NCBI GenBank assembly: GCA_026225595.1
Contig: JAMFTB010000003.1
Coordinates: forward strand, 1 to 53,287
Direction of reading: 5' to 3'
Length of the DNA stretch: 53,287 nt
Source: Terriglobus sp.
GTDB taxonomy: Bacteria > Acidobacteriota > Terriglobia > Terriglobales > Acidobacteriaceae
How positions within the stretch are numbered: position 1 is the first letter of the stretch; each line of letters starts with the position of its first letter. This document shows positions 32,897 to 44,328 of the stretch, one piece after another. The translations under genes were made by a program, and so were the position numbers. The notes under the pieces were generated by a model. It was not told the origin of the DNA, did no database searches, and saw nothing but the letters and a program-made list of their open reading frames with translations.

Positions 32897-33949
32897 ATGA
32901 ACCTTTTTGATCCCATCCGCGTTGGCGACCTTGATCTGCCCAACCGCATCTTCATGGCGCCGCTTACGCGGCTCCGCGGCACTACGGACAATGTTCACCG
33001 GCCAGAGCTGGCGGCGGAGTACTACGCGCAGCGCGCCACCGCGGGCCTCATCATCACAGAGGGCACGCCAGTCGACCCCAAGGGCGTCGGCTATCCCCAG
33101 GTACCGGGCATCTGGTCGGCGGAGCAGGTGGACGCCTGGAAACCTATCGTTGAGGCCGTCCACCGCGCCGGTGGCCGCATCTTCGCGCAGATCTGGCATG
33201 TAGGCCGCGTCTCGCACTCAACGTATCTGGATGGCGAGCCGCCCATCGCACCCAGCGCCATCGCGCCGAATGGTCATGTGAGCCTTATCAAGCCGACCAC
33301 GCCGTTTGAAACACCGCGTGCCATCAGCATCGGCGAGATTCACAACGTGGTGGAGCAGTTTGGCCGCGCGGCTGAGAATGCGAAGGCTGCGGGCTTTGAC
33401 GGTGTGGAGCTGCACGGTGCCAACGGCTACCTGCTGGACCAGTTTCTGCAGAGCGGCAGCAACCAGCGCGACGACGAGTATGGTGGCCCCATTGAGAATC
33501 GCGCCAAGCTCATGCTGCAGGCAGCCGATGCGGCCATTGCCGTCTACGGCGCAGGCCGCGTGGGCATGCATCTGGCGCCGCGCAGCGACTCCCACGGCAT
33601 CAGCGATGCGGACGGCCTGGAGACCTTTACCTACGTGGCCACGGAGCTGGGGAGGCGCAGGCTCGCTTTCCTGATGGCGCGCGAGTACGAGGCGGCAGAC
33701 AGCAAGGGCCCGGCGCTGAAGAAGGCGTTTGGCGGCGTCTATGTGGCGAACGAAAAGTTCACGCTGCAGAGCGCAAACGCCATCATTGAACGTGGCGATG
33801 CGGACGGCGTCGCCTTCGGCAAGGCATTCATCGCCAACCCGGACCTGGTGCGCCGCCTGCGTGAGGGCGCTCCGCTGAACGAGCCGGATCCGGCGACGTT
33901 CTACGGGCATGAAGCGGCGGGCTACTCGGATTACCCAACGCTGGCGTAG
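32897..33949 (+). CDS. Old yellow enzyme family alkene reductase
   Basis: A 350-residue FMN-dependent NAD(P)H oxidoreductase that reduces electrophilic alkenes, nitro compounds or nitrate esters. FMAPLTRLR near residue 19-27 is the FMN-binding start, WHVGRVSH is near 100, and HGANGYLLDQFL near 172-183 holds the His/Asn pair that binds the substrate carbonyl. The order and length match the NemA/XenB class. It follows the LOG gene after 39 bp and may be cotranscribed. Several repeats and a terminator lie downstream. Substrate unknown; a detoxification role is likely. Confidence 0.9.
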   Translation: MNLFDPIRVGDLDLPNRIFMAPLTRLRGTTDNVHRPELAAEYYAQRATAGLIITEGTPVDPKGVGYPQVPGIWSAEQVDAWKPIVEAVHRAGGRIFAQIWHVGRVSHSTYLDGEPPIAPSAIAPNGHVSLIKPTTPFETPRAISIGEIHNVVEQFGRAAENAKAAGFDGVELHGANGYLLDQFLQSGSNQRDDEYGGPIENRAKLMLQAADAAIAVYGAGRVGMHLAPRSDSHGISDADGLETFTYVATELGRRRLAFLMAREYEAADSKGPALKKAFGGVYVANEKFTLQSANAIIERGDADGVAFGKAFIANPDLVRRLREGAPLNEPDPATFYGHEAAGYSDYPTLA

Positions 33950-33985
33950 TGGCAAGCCCAACAACCCTGTGGTAGCAAAGCTGTA

Positions 33986-34070
33986 ATGGACGGGCGTCAG
34001 CCCGTCCATGGGAGGAGCAGGGGCCTTCAGGCCCCTGAATCCGCCGCAACCCAAAAGGGGCTTTAGCCCC
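33986..34070. repeat. Cluster of three short hairpins
   Basis: Three stem-loops in 85 bp: ATGGACGGGC/GCCCGTCCAT with loop GTCA (33986-34009), CAGGGGCC/GGCCCCTG with loop TTCA (34018-34037), and GGGGC/GCCCC with loop TTTA (34057-34070). All follow the form GGGC-tetraloop-GCCC or close to it. They lie downstream of the reductase gene and before the terminator at 34090. Such elements are scattered between genes in related genomes as far as I recall; here they are seen as a tight row. Confidence 0.65.
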
Positions 34071-34089
34071 GGCAAAGTTCGAACACAAG

Positions 34090-34120
34090 AAGGCCCACGC
34101 TGGAATCCAGCGTGGGCCTT
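34090..34120. terminator. Intrinsic terminator between convergent genes
   Basis: Arms AAGGCCCACGCTGGA and TCCAGCGTGGGCCTT (15 bp, perfect) with a minimal loop, followed by TCTCTTT on the plus strand. It serves the reductase gene and, read from the other side, the small gene at 34139. Confidence 0.82.
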
Positions 34121-34138
34121 TCTCTTTCATCCGAACGA

Positions 34139-34354
34139 TCAGTCCGTACCTTTGGGGGCTGCTTTCTCGGCCAGCCATGCTGCGAATTCTGCGGGGCGCA
34201 GCGTGCTCGGAATGCGTTCGCCGGACCTCATCACGATCACTGTTGAAGGCGGATACGGTGCCTTGGTCTCCTCGTTCGTCCCGCCGGGAACGAAAAGCAC
34301 AGCGTCGATCGCCTCTGGATTGATCACGTGGTCATCAAGTGGAATCAGTTTCAT
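34139..34354 (-). CDS. 71-residue hypothetical protein
   Basis: A small, mildly acidic protein with no signal or membrane segment. It begins MKLIPLDDHVINPEAIDAVLFV and has a central PSTVIVMRSGERIPSTLR, which looks like a compact beta-alpha fold. No family was recognised; this could be a small regulatory domain. It lies 120 bp downstream of the membrane-helix gene at 34475 on the same strand, separated from it by the repeat at 34381-34450, so cotranscription is possible but uncertain. A terminator follows it. Confidence 0.5.
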   Translation of the reverse strand: MKLIPLDDHVINPEAIDAVLFVPGGTNEETKAPYPPSTVIVMRSGERIPSTLRPAEFAAWLAEKAAPKGTD

Positions 34355-34380
34355 CTCATACTCTCCCGCAAAATTTCATT

Positions 34381-34450
34381 CCCGACCAACGGGAGGGGCG
34401 AGGCGAAGCCAGTAAAAAGGCGTGTGAACGCCCGCCCCATGCAAAGTGGT
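34381..34450. repeat. Dispersed intergenic repeat, copy B
   Basis: Matches 29919-29990: CGACCAACGGGAGG (34383-34396) is identical, followed by GCGAAGC, AAAAAGGCGTG and ACGCCCGCCCCA in the same order. It sits between the 71-residue gene and the membrane-helix gene. Two copies in one 53-kb window suggest many in the genome. Confidence 0.7.
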
Positions 34451-34480
34451 CTTTTAAATACACGCAGTGGTCATTTAAAA
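34445..34480. repeat. Two direct repeats with 21-bp period
   Basis: AGTGGTCTTTTAAAT (34445-34459) and AGTGGTCATTTAAAA (34466-34480) are spaced by 21 bp, about two DNA turns. They overlap the end of dispersed repeat B and the stop of the membrane-helix gene. Possible protein-binding site or repeat remnant; no function assigned. Confidence 0.4.
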
Positions 34481-35203
34481 ATGCCGCAGGCTGCGCGGCG
34501 TTTCGCTTGCGCGCTCGGCGGTGCGGTCAATGGGCGTGGCTTTGTCTGCGGTGCGTTCGATGGAGCGTGCCACAAGGTCACGCGACCCAAGCCCGAAGGC
34601 GAGTGCCAGCGCCAGCACCAGGCCTCCAAACAGAATGCCGAAGCTAAGCTCCACAATGAGTCCGCCAATCTGCAGATGGTCCAGCACCATGGCGCCTGTG
34701 AAGATGAGCACCAGCCACTTCACACCCAACGACAGCGCGCGAGCATAGTTCAGCTTGGCGTTCACAGCGCTGATGAGTACGGAGCGCGACAGGTAGCGCG
34801 AAAGTATGGTGCCGGCAATAAGGATGAGGAGCGCGCCGACGGAGTGCGCAAGGTAGGGCAGCAGGTAGGGCGCAATGTCGCTGGTGCCTGCGGCGTCGTA
34901 TGCGCTGATGCCGATGGCCAGGCCAAGGAGCACGCAGACCCAGAAGATGATGCGGCCGGCCAGCAGCGACGGGCTGTGTGCCGGCGCCCAGTCGCTTACG
35001 CCCGCGGAATTTTCGCGGGCCACGCGTTCATCAAAGCGCATGCGCGTCAGCACGGTGCGTACGGCCCACGCCAGCGCAGCGCCCACCAGCGCCAGCAGTC
35101 CCACTGCGAGAAACAGGGCCACCACGCCGGGAAGGAACCGGGCCAGCGTGGTGAGCACGCGGCTGAAGGAATCAAGTAGAGCGAATTTTACCTGGGAGAA
35201 CAT
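34475..35203 (-). CDS. Membrane protein with conserved TM_helix (mechanosensitive-channel-related)
   Basis: A 242-residue inner-membrane protein with about five hydrophobic segments (roughly 22-48, 82-103, 112-138, 158-176, 183-206). It has features of the TM_helix/YkuT-like family related to small mechanosensitive channels: FLPGVVALFLAVGLLALVG in the first helix and FGLGSRDLVARSIE at the end of the last helix, the segment that normally leads into the MscS beta-domain. That beta-domain is absent, and a short charged tail follows. It is the last membrane gene in the trehalose-glucan block, 58 bp after the GT-like gene. An osmotic role is inferred from both features. Confidence 0.65.
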   Translation of the reverse strand: MFSQVKFALLDSFSRVLTTLARFLPGVVALFLAVGLLALVGAALAWAVRTVLTRMRFDERVARENSAGVSDWAPAHSPSLLAGRIIFWVCVLLGLAIGISAYDAAGTSDIAPYLLPYLAHSVGALLILIAGTILSRYLSRSVLISAVNAKLNYARALSLGVKWLVLIFTGAMVLDHLQIGGLIVELSFGILFGGLVLALALAFGLGSRDLVARSIERTADKATPIDRTAERASETPRSLRHF

Positions 35204-35261
35204 GGTTCACTCCTTAATGCGGCGACTGCAGCGCGAACGCGCGCGCCTGGTGCGTAAAGTC

Positions 35262-36511
35262 CTATGGGTTAAAGCGGTCCGGCCATCTCCAGCGGGAGAC
35301 AAGGTAAGGCTTGTCTGCGTCAAAGGCGCGCGGCAGCGCATCCGGCAGGGCACTGCCATTGGCCATGATGTGCGACGCGACCCATGCCAGGTACAGCGGC
35401 GTCAGCGATCCCATGAGGTGGCCGCGGTTGATGGTGCGCAGGCGATGCGCCAGCACGTAGTCATACACAATGCGCACCCACAGCGCATCGGGCAGCGCAA
35501 ACTCCTCCGTGGGCAGGCGCGACATGCGCTTCAGCCCCAGCAGCGTTTGCGGCGGCAGCACCAGCGACCAAATCTCGTGCAAATTGCCGTAGCCAATGCG
35601 AAAGCTTTCCACCAGCTCGCTGATCTCTTCAGCGGAGACGGGCGGCGGCGGTGGCAGGGGAGCTATGGGCACAGCATCCAGCTGCAGCAGCGGAACAGCA
35701 GGCCGCGTGCGCTGCCAGAAGCTTGCCTTCAATTCAATGTCAGTGAAGAGAGATGTGCCGATGGTGTTGAGGATCGACGACAGATCAGCTCCGGTGGGAT
35801 GCGGCAGCTCGCGTGTGCCTGCGGTGATTTCTGCGACTGTGTAGCCTGCAACAGCGGCCTCCGCAGCTGGCCATAGCAACGCCTCCGGCTGCGATGCAGT
35901 TGTAGATGACTGCGCGGCCGTGGCCATACGCTCTGCCATGCGGCTTGAGAGTGCAAGGTCAAGCGCCAGCGGAAAATTTGCACGCACACCGAAGACAGCA
36001 CGCGTCAGCGGATAGAGGATGGACGCATTCACCAGGCCCTCATTGGGGCCGGCGGCGTAACGCGGCAGCGCTAAATCTGCGGAGCCATTCAGCACAGCCT
36101 CAACCAGCGCGCGCAACGCCTCTGCATGTAGCGTGTGCGCCTCCGGACCCAGCAGCAGACCGCACGTTGCGTCGTGTGCGCGCATGATCTCGTACAGGCT
36201 TAGATACGTGGCTGCTATTTGCACGGGCAGCGTATGCAACTTTGCCGCAGAGGCATACGGCTGTATGACAAAGCCCTCGTGCTGCCACGCCGCTGCCTGC
36301 GGATCGGCAGCAGGATATGCGATCAGCGCCTGCGACGTGCGCTCGCGCAGAGCATCGCGCAGCATCGTCAACAGCGGAGCCAGATGGTCTGCAGTTGTGT
36401 CCTCGTACCAGGGGCCAAGGCACAGCACGATCTGAGTTGCAGTGGAACTGGCTGCGGCAGCAGCTTCTTGCTGATGGATGTCGGTAGCTGCGCCGTCAAA
36501 GGTGGCAGACA

Positions 36512-36512
<1 letters not shown>
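35262..36512 (-). CDS. GT-A-like protein of unknown role, coupled to treS-maltokinase
   Basis: A 416-residue protein without signal or membrane helix. Residues about 27-190 look like a glycosyltransferase of the GpgS/mannosylglycerate-synthase kind: strand IVLCLGPWYE, then ADLALPRYAAGPNEGLV near 145-160, YPLTRAVFGVR (167-177) and PLALDLALSS (181-190), which match the 'YPLTRALYG--v--PigGdf-ls' pattern. Where such enzymes carry the metal-binding acidic motif this protein reads GLLLGPEAHT (118-127), so it may be inactive or use another mechanism. The remaining half has a Pro-run near 302. Its start overlaps the treS stop by 1 nt (TAATG), so it is made together with TreS and GlgE. The fold assignment is moderate, the function unknown. 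Confidence 0.6.
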
Positions 36513-39774
<3,262 letters not shown>

Positions 39775-39778
<4 letters not shown>

Positions 39779-42000
39779 TCTTCAGTGCTCTCCCCGGCGG
39801 CCTTCTCCGAGAGATGCTTCGGATGCAGCAAGAGGATGTGTGCGGGCATCTTTTCAGGATGCAGCTCCACATAATTGTGCGCGCCCTGCCATGTATAGAC
39901 CTCTCCGGTCAGCAGGTCTACTGCCTCATAGCTGCCAGCCAGCGGCAGGTCCAGTTCGGTCAGGTCGAGGTCGGTCCAGCCGGACTGCACGTTGTGCGGA
40001 TCCAGGTTGACCACCATCAGCAGCACGCTGTCTCCATCGCGCTTGCTGTAGGCAATCAGGTGGTCGTTGCCCACACCGTGGAAGCGCAGCCGGTCATCGC
40101 GCTGCAGTGCTGGATGGGTATGGCGGATGCGATTGAGCTGCGTTAGCAGCGGCGCCAGGCTGATGGGGTCGTCATAGTTCCACGTGCGCAGCTGGTATTT
40201 TTCGCTGTCCAGGTACTCTTCGCTGTTGGGCTTGGCGGGCAAGTTGTCGCATAGTTCATATGCCGGGCCATAAATGCCGTAGCTCGCGCCCAGCGTCGCG
40301 GCCAGAATGACTCGCTGCGCAAACGCGGCACGGCCGCCCGTCTGCAGAAACTCCGGCAGAATGTCTGGCGTATTGGGCCACAGGTTGCCGCGGAAGAATT
40401 CGTTCACCGGCGGTGTTGTGATCTCCTTCATGTACTCGGTCAGCTCATACTTTTCCGTGCGCCAGCTGAAGTAGGTATAGCTCTGCGTGTAGCCCAGCTT
40501 GGCAAGGCCATACATCACGTGCGGCTTGGTAAAGGCCTCCGCCAGAAACAGAACTTCCGGGTTGGACTTGCGAATCTCCGCGATGCACCACTCCCAGAAG
40601 GGCAGGGCCTTGGTGTGCGGGTTATCCACGCGGAAGATGCGGACGCCATGCCCAATCCAAAAGCGGAAGACGCTGCACAGCTCGCGCCACAGCGCATGCC
40701 AGTCGCCCGACTCAAAGTTGATGGGGTAGATGTCCTGGTATTTCTTCGGTGGATTTTCCGCGTACTGGATCGATCCATCGGGCCTGATTTTGAACCAGTC
40801 CGGATGATCCTTCACCCAGGGATGATCTGGCGCGCACTGAAAGGCAACATCCAGCGCAATCTCAATACCGTGTTTCTGCGCTGCTGTAATCAGTTGCGCA
40901 AAGTCTCCCAGCGAACCCAGTTCGTGCAGGATGGCTTTGTGCCCGCCATCCACATTGCCAATGGCCCACGGACTGCCCACGTCGCCGGCCTCCGCAATCA
41001 CGGAGTTGTTTTTGCCCTTGCGATACGCGGTGCCAATGGGGTGAATGGGCGGCAGATACAGCACGTCAAAGCCCATGGCAGCCACAGCGGGCAGCCGCTT
41101 TATAACGTCGTGCAGTGTGCCGTGTACGCCCGGTGCACCTGCGCTGCGCGGAAACAACTCGTACCACGACGAGAAGCGCGCTCGCTCGCGGTCAACCCAC
41201 AGCGGCAGCTCGCGCGAATACTTTGTTGCAAAGCTCAGGTCGGGATACTGCATGCCCAGCTTGATGGCATCTTCACTCAGTGGAAAGTCGTAGAAGCGGG
41301 AGTTCTTCTCTGCCAGGTAGCGCAACGAGCTGGCTGCGCCCTTTAGCGTGCGGGTGTCCCCGTCGCGTGCGCGTGCACTGGCCTGGTCCAGCAGGCCGGC
41401 ACCGGTACGGAGTGCCAGTGCAACGTCGCTCTGCGGATGCTGCGGTGCCATTACCGTTCCGGACTTCGCGGGAGCGCCCGGCAGATCCTGCGCGGCAACA
41501 ATGCTCTGGTCCGCAGCACCTACGCCCTCATTTTTTTCCGGATCATCCACTGCTGCGGTAATGCTCGCAATCTGCGCGTCTGCCACGTCCTGCGCGTCAA
41601 TACGTTTGTGCAGGTCATGCACCCAGGTGGCAAAGTGGTCCACCCATGCCTCCACGGTGAACACCCATGGGCCGATGGCGTCGACGGTGAAGGCCGCCTC
41701 CCAAATGTCGTTGCCCAGCTCGCGCATCGGGGCATGGCTCCAGGTGCGCACTTCCGCACGGCGATAGAGCAATCGCGCGCCCAGCAGGTCGTGCCCGTCG
41801 GAGTAAATGACGGACGTCACGCGTACTGTGTCGCCCACAATGCGCTTGGCCGCATGGCGTCCGCAATCAATCTGCGGTTTCACCTGCTCAATGACAACGC
41901 GGCTTCTACCTTCACTCGGCTTCAAACTTCCTCCGTCACCGTCGCCGGATGTCGCTGGCGCGCATCCAACTTCTTCATGAATCGAATGCTTACAGAGCAT
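39775..42000 (-). CDS. glgE: Alpha-1,4-glucan:maltose-1-phosphate maltosyltransferase
   Basis: A GH13 enzyme that adds maltose from maltose 1-phosphate to alpha-1,4-glucan. Hallmarks in order: [72 protein letters not shown] (nucleophile Asp near 455) and [20 protein letters not shown] (acid Glu near 486), all typical of GlgE. The N-terminal beta-domain covers about 40-140, followed by a low-complexity Ala/Asp/Gln insert around 150-205. The start is uncertain: ATG 42000 is the longest, but a TTG at 41925 with GGAGG close upstream would remove 25 non-conserved residues. First gene of the minus-strand operon, divergent from GH15. Confidence 0.94.
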
Positions 42001-42164
42001 GGAAACACTCTGCCCCGAACAGGATGCCGGACGAACATTGTCCTACAGATGCCAACTACTCCCATGGCGTTTGCCCGTTCGCGTACCATGCCGTGCATCA
42101 TGATCCTAAGCCGAAACGAGATTGTCACACTTCGTGGCGTAATGCGTGAAGCGAGCGTGACGCA

Positions 42165-44057
42165 GTGATCATCGCAGAGCCATTCAAAGACGAAAAGCAG
42201 CAGGAGCAGAAATCGCAGCCCAAACTTCTGGGCGCGCATCTCGAAGACTACGCCCTCATTGGCGACTGTGAGACGGCGGCGCTGGTGTGCCGCGAGGGCT
42301 CCATTGACTGGCTGTGCTGGCCTAATTTTTCGTCAGGAGCGGTCTTTGCCGGATTGCTGGGCACCCGCGAGAACGGTTACTTCAGCCTGAAGCCTGCTAA
42401 GGAAGAGCAGATCACAGGCGACGATTGGCGCTACAAGCCGCATACGCTCATCGTGGAGAAAACCTGGCGCACCGCAAAAGGCGAGGTGCTGGTAAGCGAC
42501 TTTATGCCGCCGCGCGGCAAGCACAGCGACGTGGTGCGTATTGTGCGCGGCATCCGTGGCACGGTTCGCATGCGCATGGACCTGACGCTGCGCTTTGACT
42601 ACGGCCGCACCATCCCATGGGTTGAGAGCGTGGATCATCACATGCGCGCGATCGCCGGGCCACAGTTGGTGGTGCTGCGGACGGACGCTCCGTTGCACGG
42701 AGAAGATCTCAGTACGGTAAGCGATTTTGAGGTGCATGAGGGTGAGAGCGTCTGCTTTGTGCTCTCGTACGGCTCCGCTCTGGAGGACGATCCGGAGAGC
42801 TTTGACGCGTACGACGCCTATAACGACACGCAGAAATTCTGGACAGAGTGGACCAGTCAGCGCTCGTATCACGGTCCGTATGAGGAGGCGGTGGAGCGGT
42901 CGCTCATCACGCTGAAGGCGCTTACCTACAGGCCAACGGGCGGTGTGGTGGCTGCGCCCACAACGTCGCTGCCAGAGAAGATTGGCGGGTCGCGCAACTG
43001 GGATTACCGCTTCTGCTGGCTGCGCGATACGGCCTTCACGCTGCTGGTGTTGCTGCACCAGGGCTTTACAGAAGAGGCGCTGGCGTGGCGCGGCTGGCTG
43101 CTGCGTGCCATTGCTGGATCGGCTGAGCAGATTCAGTCGCTCTACGGCATTGGTGGCGAACGCCAGCTCAACGAGTGGACGGCAGACTGGCTGCCGGGTT
43201 ACGAAGGATCGCAGCCGGTAAACATTGGCAACAAGGCTGCGGATCAGCTGCAGACAGACGTTTATGGAGAGATCATTGCCGCGCTGAGCCGCACGCCGGT
43301 GGGCGACGACGACATATGGACCCAGGCGGTGCGGTCCATGGTGGGCAATATGCTCGACCACCTGGTGGAGATTTGGCAGCTGCCCGACTCCGGCATATGG
43401 GAGGTGCGCGGGCCGGAGCAGCACTTCGTCCACAGCAAGGTCATGGCGTGGGTGGCCTTTGAACGAGCCATTGCCTCTTACGATTCGCACAGCAAGCACG
43501 ACGATCCCAAGCTGGAGGAGCGGTTCAATCGCTGGCGCGAGGTGCGTGACCAGATTCACCGTGACGTGTGCAAGAACGGCTTTGACAAGGAGCTGAACAG
43601 TTTTGTGCAGGCCTACGGATCGAAGCAGCTCGACGCGTCCCTGCTGCGCATTCCGCTGGTAGGTTTCCTACCTATTAGTGATCCGCGCGTGATCGGCACG
43701 GTGCAGGCGATTGAGCAACGGCTGATGCGCGACGGCCTGGTGCTGCGCTATGACACGGCATCCGATGTGGATGGCCTGCCGCCGGGCGAGGGCGCATTCC
43801 TGGCGTGCTCGTTCTGGCTGGCGTCTGTGCGGCATCTGCAGGGCCGTACGGACGAGGCACGGGAGTTGTTTGAGCATCTGCTGTCCTTGCGCAATCCGCT
43901 GGGCCTGCTGGCCGAGGAGTATGACCCTGAGCTGAAGCGGCAGGTGGGCAATTATCCGCAGGCATTTACGCACCTCACCATGGCATTTACGGCCTCCATC
44001 CTCAACGGCGAGCAAGGTCCGTGGACCGAGGTGATGCAACAGGATCAAAAGTGTTGA
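42165..44057 (+). CDS. GH15 glycoside hydrolase (glucoamylase or trehalase type)
   Basis: A 630-residue bacterial GH15 protein. The N-terminal beta-sandwich opens with LEDYALIGDCETAALVCREG and SIDWLCWPNF, a strong family start; the (alpha/alpha)6 barrel follows, with GGSRNWDYRFCWLRD near 272-286 and SGIWEVRGPEQHFVHSKVMAW near 408-428, whose Glu is the likely general acid. Bacterial members cleave trehalose or alpha-glucans; the trehalose gene cluster makes trehalase activity plausible but not certain. No signal peptide, so cytoplasmic. The start is GTG at 42165, close to the conserved N-terminus. It is divergent from glgE by 164 bp, suggesting a shared control region. Confidence 0.88.
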   Translation: MIIAEPFKDEKQQEQKSQPKLLGAHLEDYALIGDCETAALVCREGSIDWLCWPNFSSGAVFAGLLGTRENGYFSLKPAKEEQITGDDWRYKPHTLIVEKTWRTAKGEVLVSDFMPPRGKHSDVVRIVRGIRGTVRMRMDLTLRFDYGRTIPWVESVDHHMRAIAGPQLVVLRTDAPLHGEDLSTVSDFEVHEGESVCFVLSYGSALEDDPESFDAYDAYNDTQKFWTEWTSQRSYHGPYEEAVERSLITLKALTYRPTGGVVAAPTTSLPEKIGGSRNWDYRFCWLRDTAFTLLVLLHQGFTEEALAWRGWLLRAIAGSAEQIQSLYGIGGERQLNEWTADWLPGYEGSQPVNIGNKAADQLQTDVYGEIIAALSRTPVGDDDIWTQAVRSMVGNMLDHLVEIWQLPDSGIWEVRGPEQHFVHSKVMAWVAFERAIASYDSHSKHDDPKLEERFNRWREVRDQIHRDVCKNGFDKELNSFVQAYGSKQLDASLLRIPLVGFLPISDPRVIGTVQAIEQRLMRDGLVLRYDTASDVDGLPPGEGAFLACSFWLASVRHLQGRTDEARELFEHLLSLRNPLGLLAEEYDPELKRQVGNYPQAFTHLTMAFTASILNGEQGPWTEVMQQDQKC

Positions 44058-44328
44058 TCCGCTCTTTTTCTCACAACGGCGCAGAGTGGCACAGGCAGTT
44101 GCGGATCCGGCACAAAATCGATGCAGATTGGGCACAGAACGTGCCCGGATGCCGCTGCGCGAACAACCCAGCACACCGCCTCGGCACCTAAAGCAGAGAT
44201 AACGCAGCCGGAGCCACTTCCAGCGCCTGCCACTCGCACGAGCGGCGCGGTTGGTCCTGCGACTGTACGCTTCTTTCGCCGTGCACTGCCGCACCCTTGC
44301 CCAATCTTGCCTGGAGTCAGCGGAGCGA

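Noticed and set aside
34008-34415. Plus-strand open frame across the hairpin row and the 71-residue gene
   Set aside because: It reads through repeats and a strong terminator and has no plausible protein character.
42333-43559. Long open frame antisense to the GH15 gene
   Set aside because: Opposite-strand shadow of a gene with strong family motifs.
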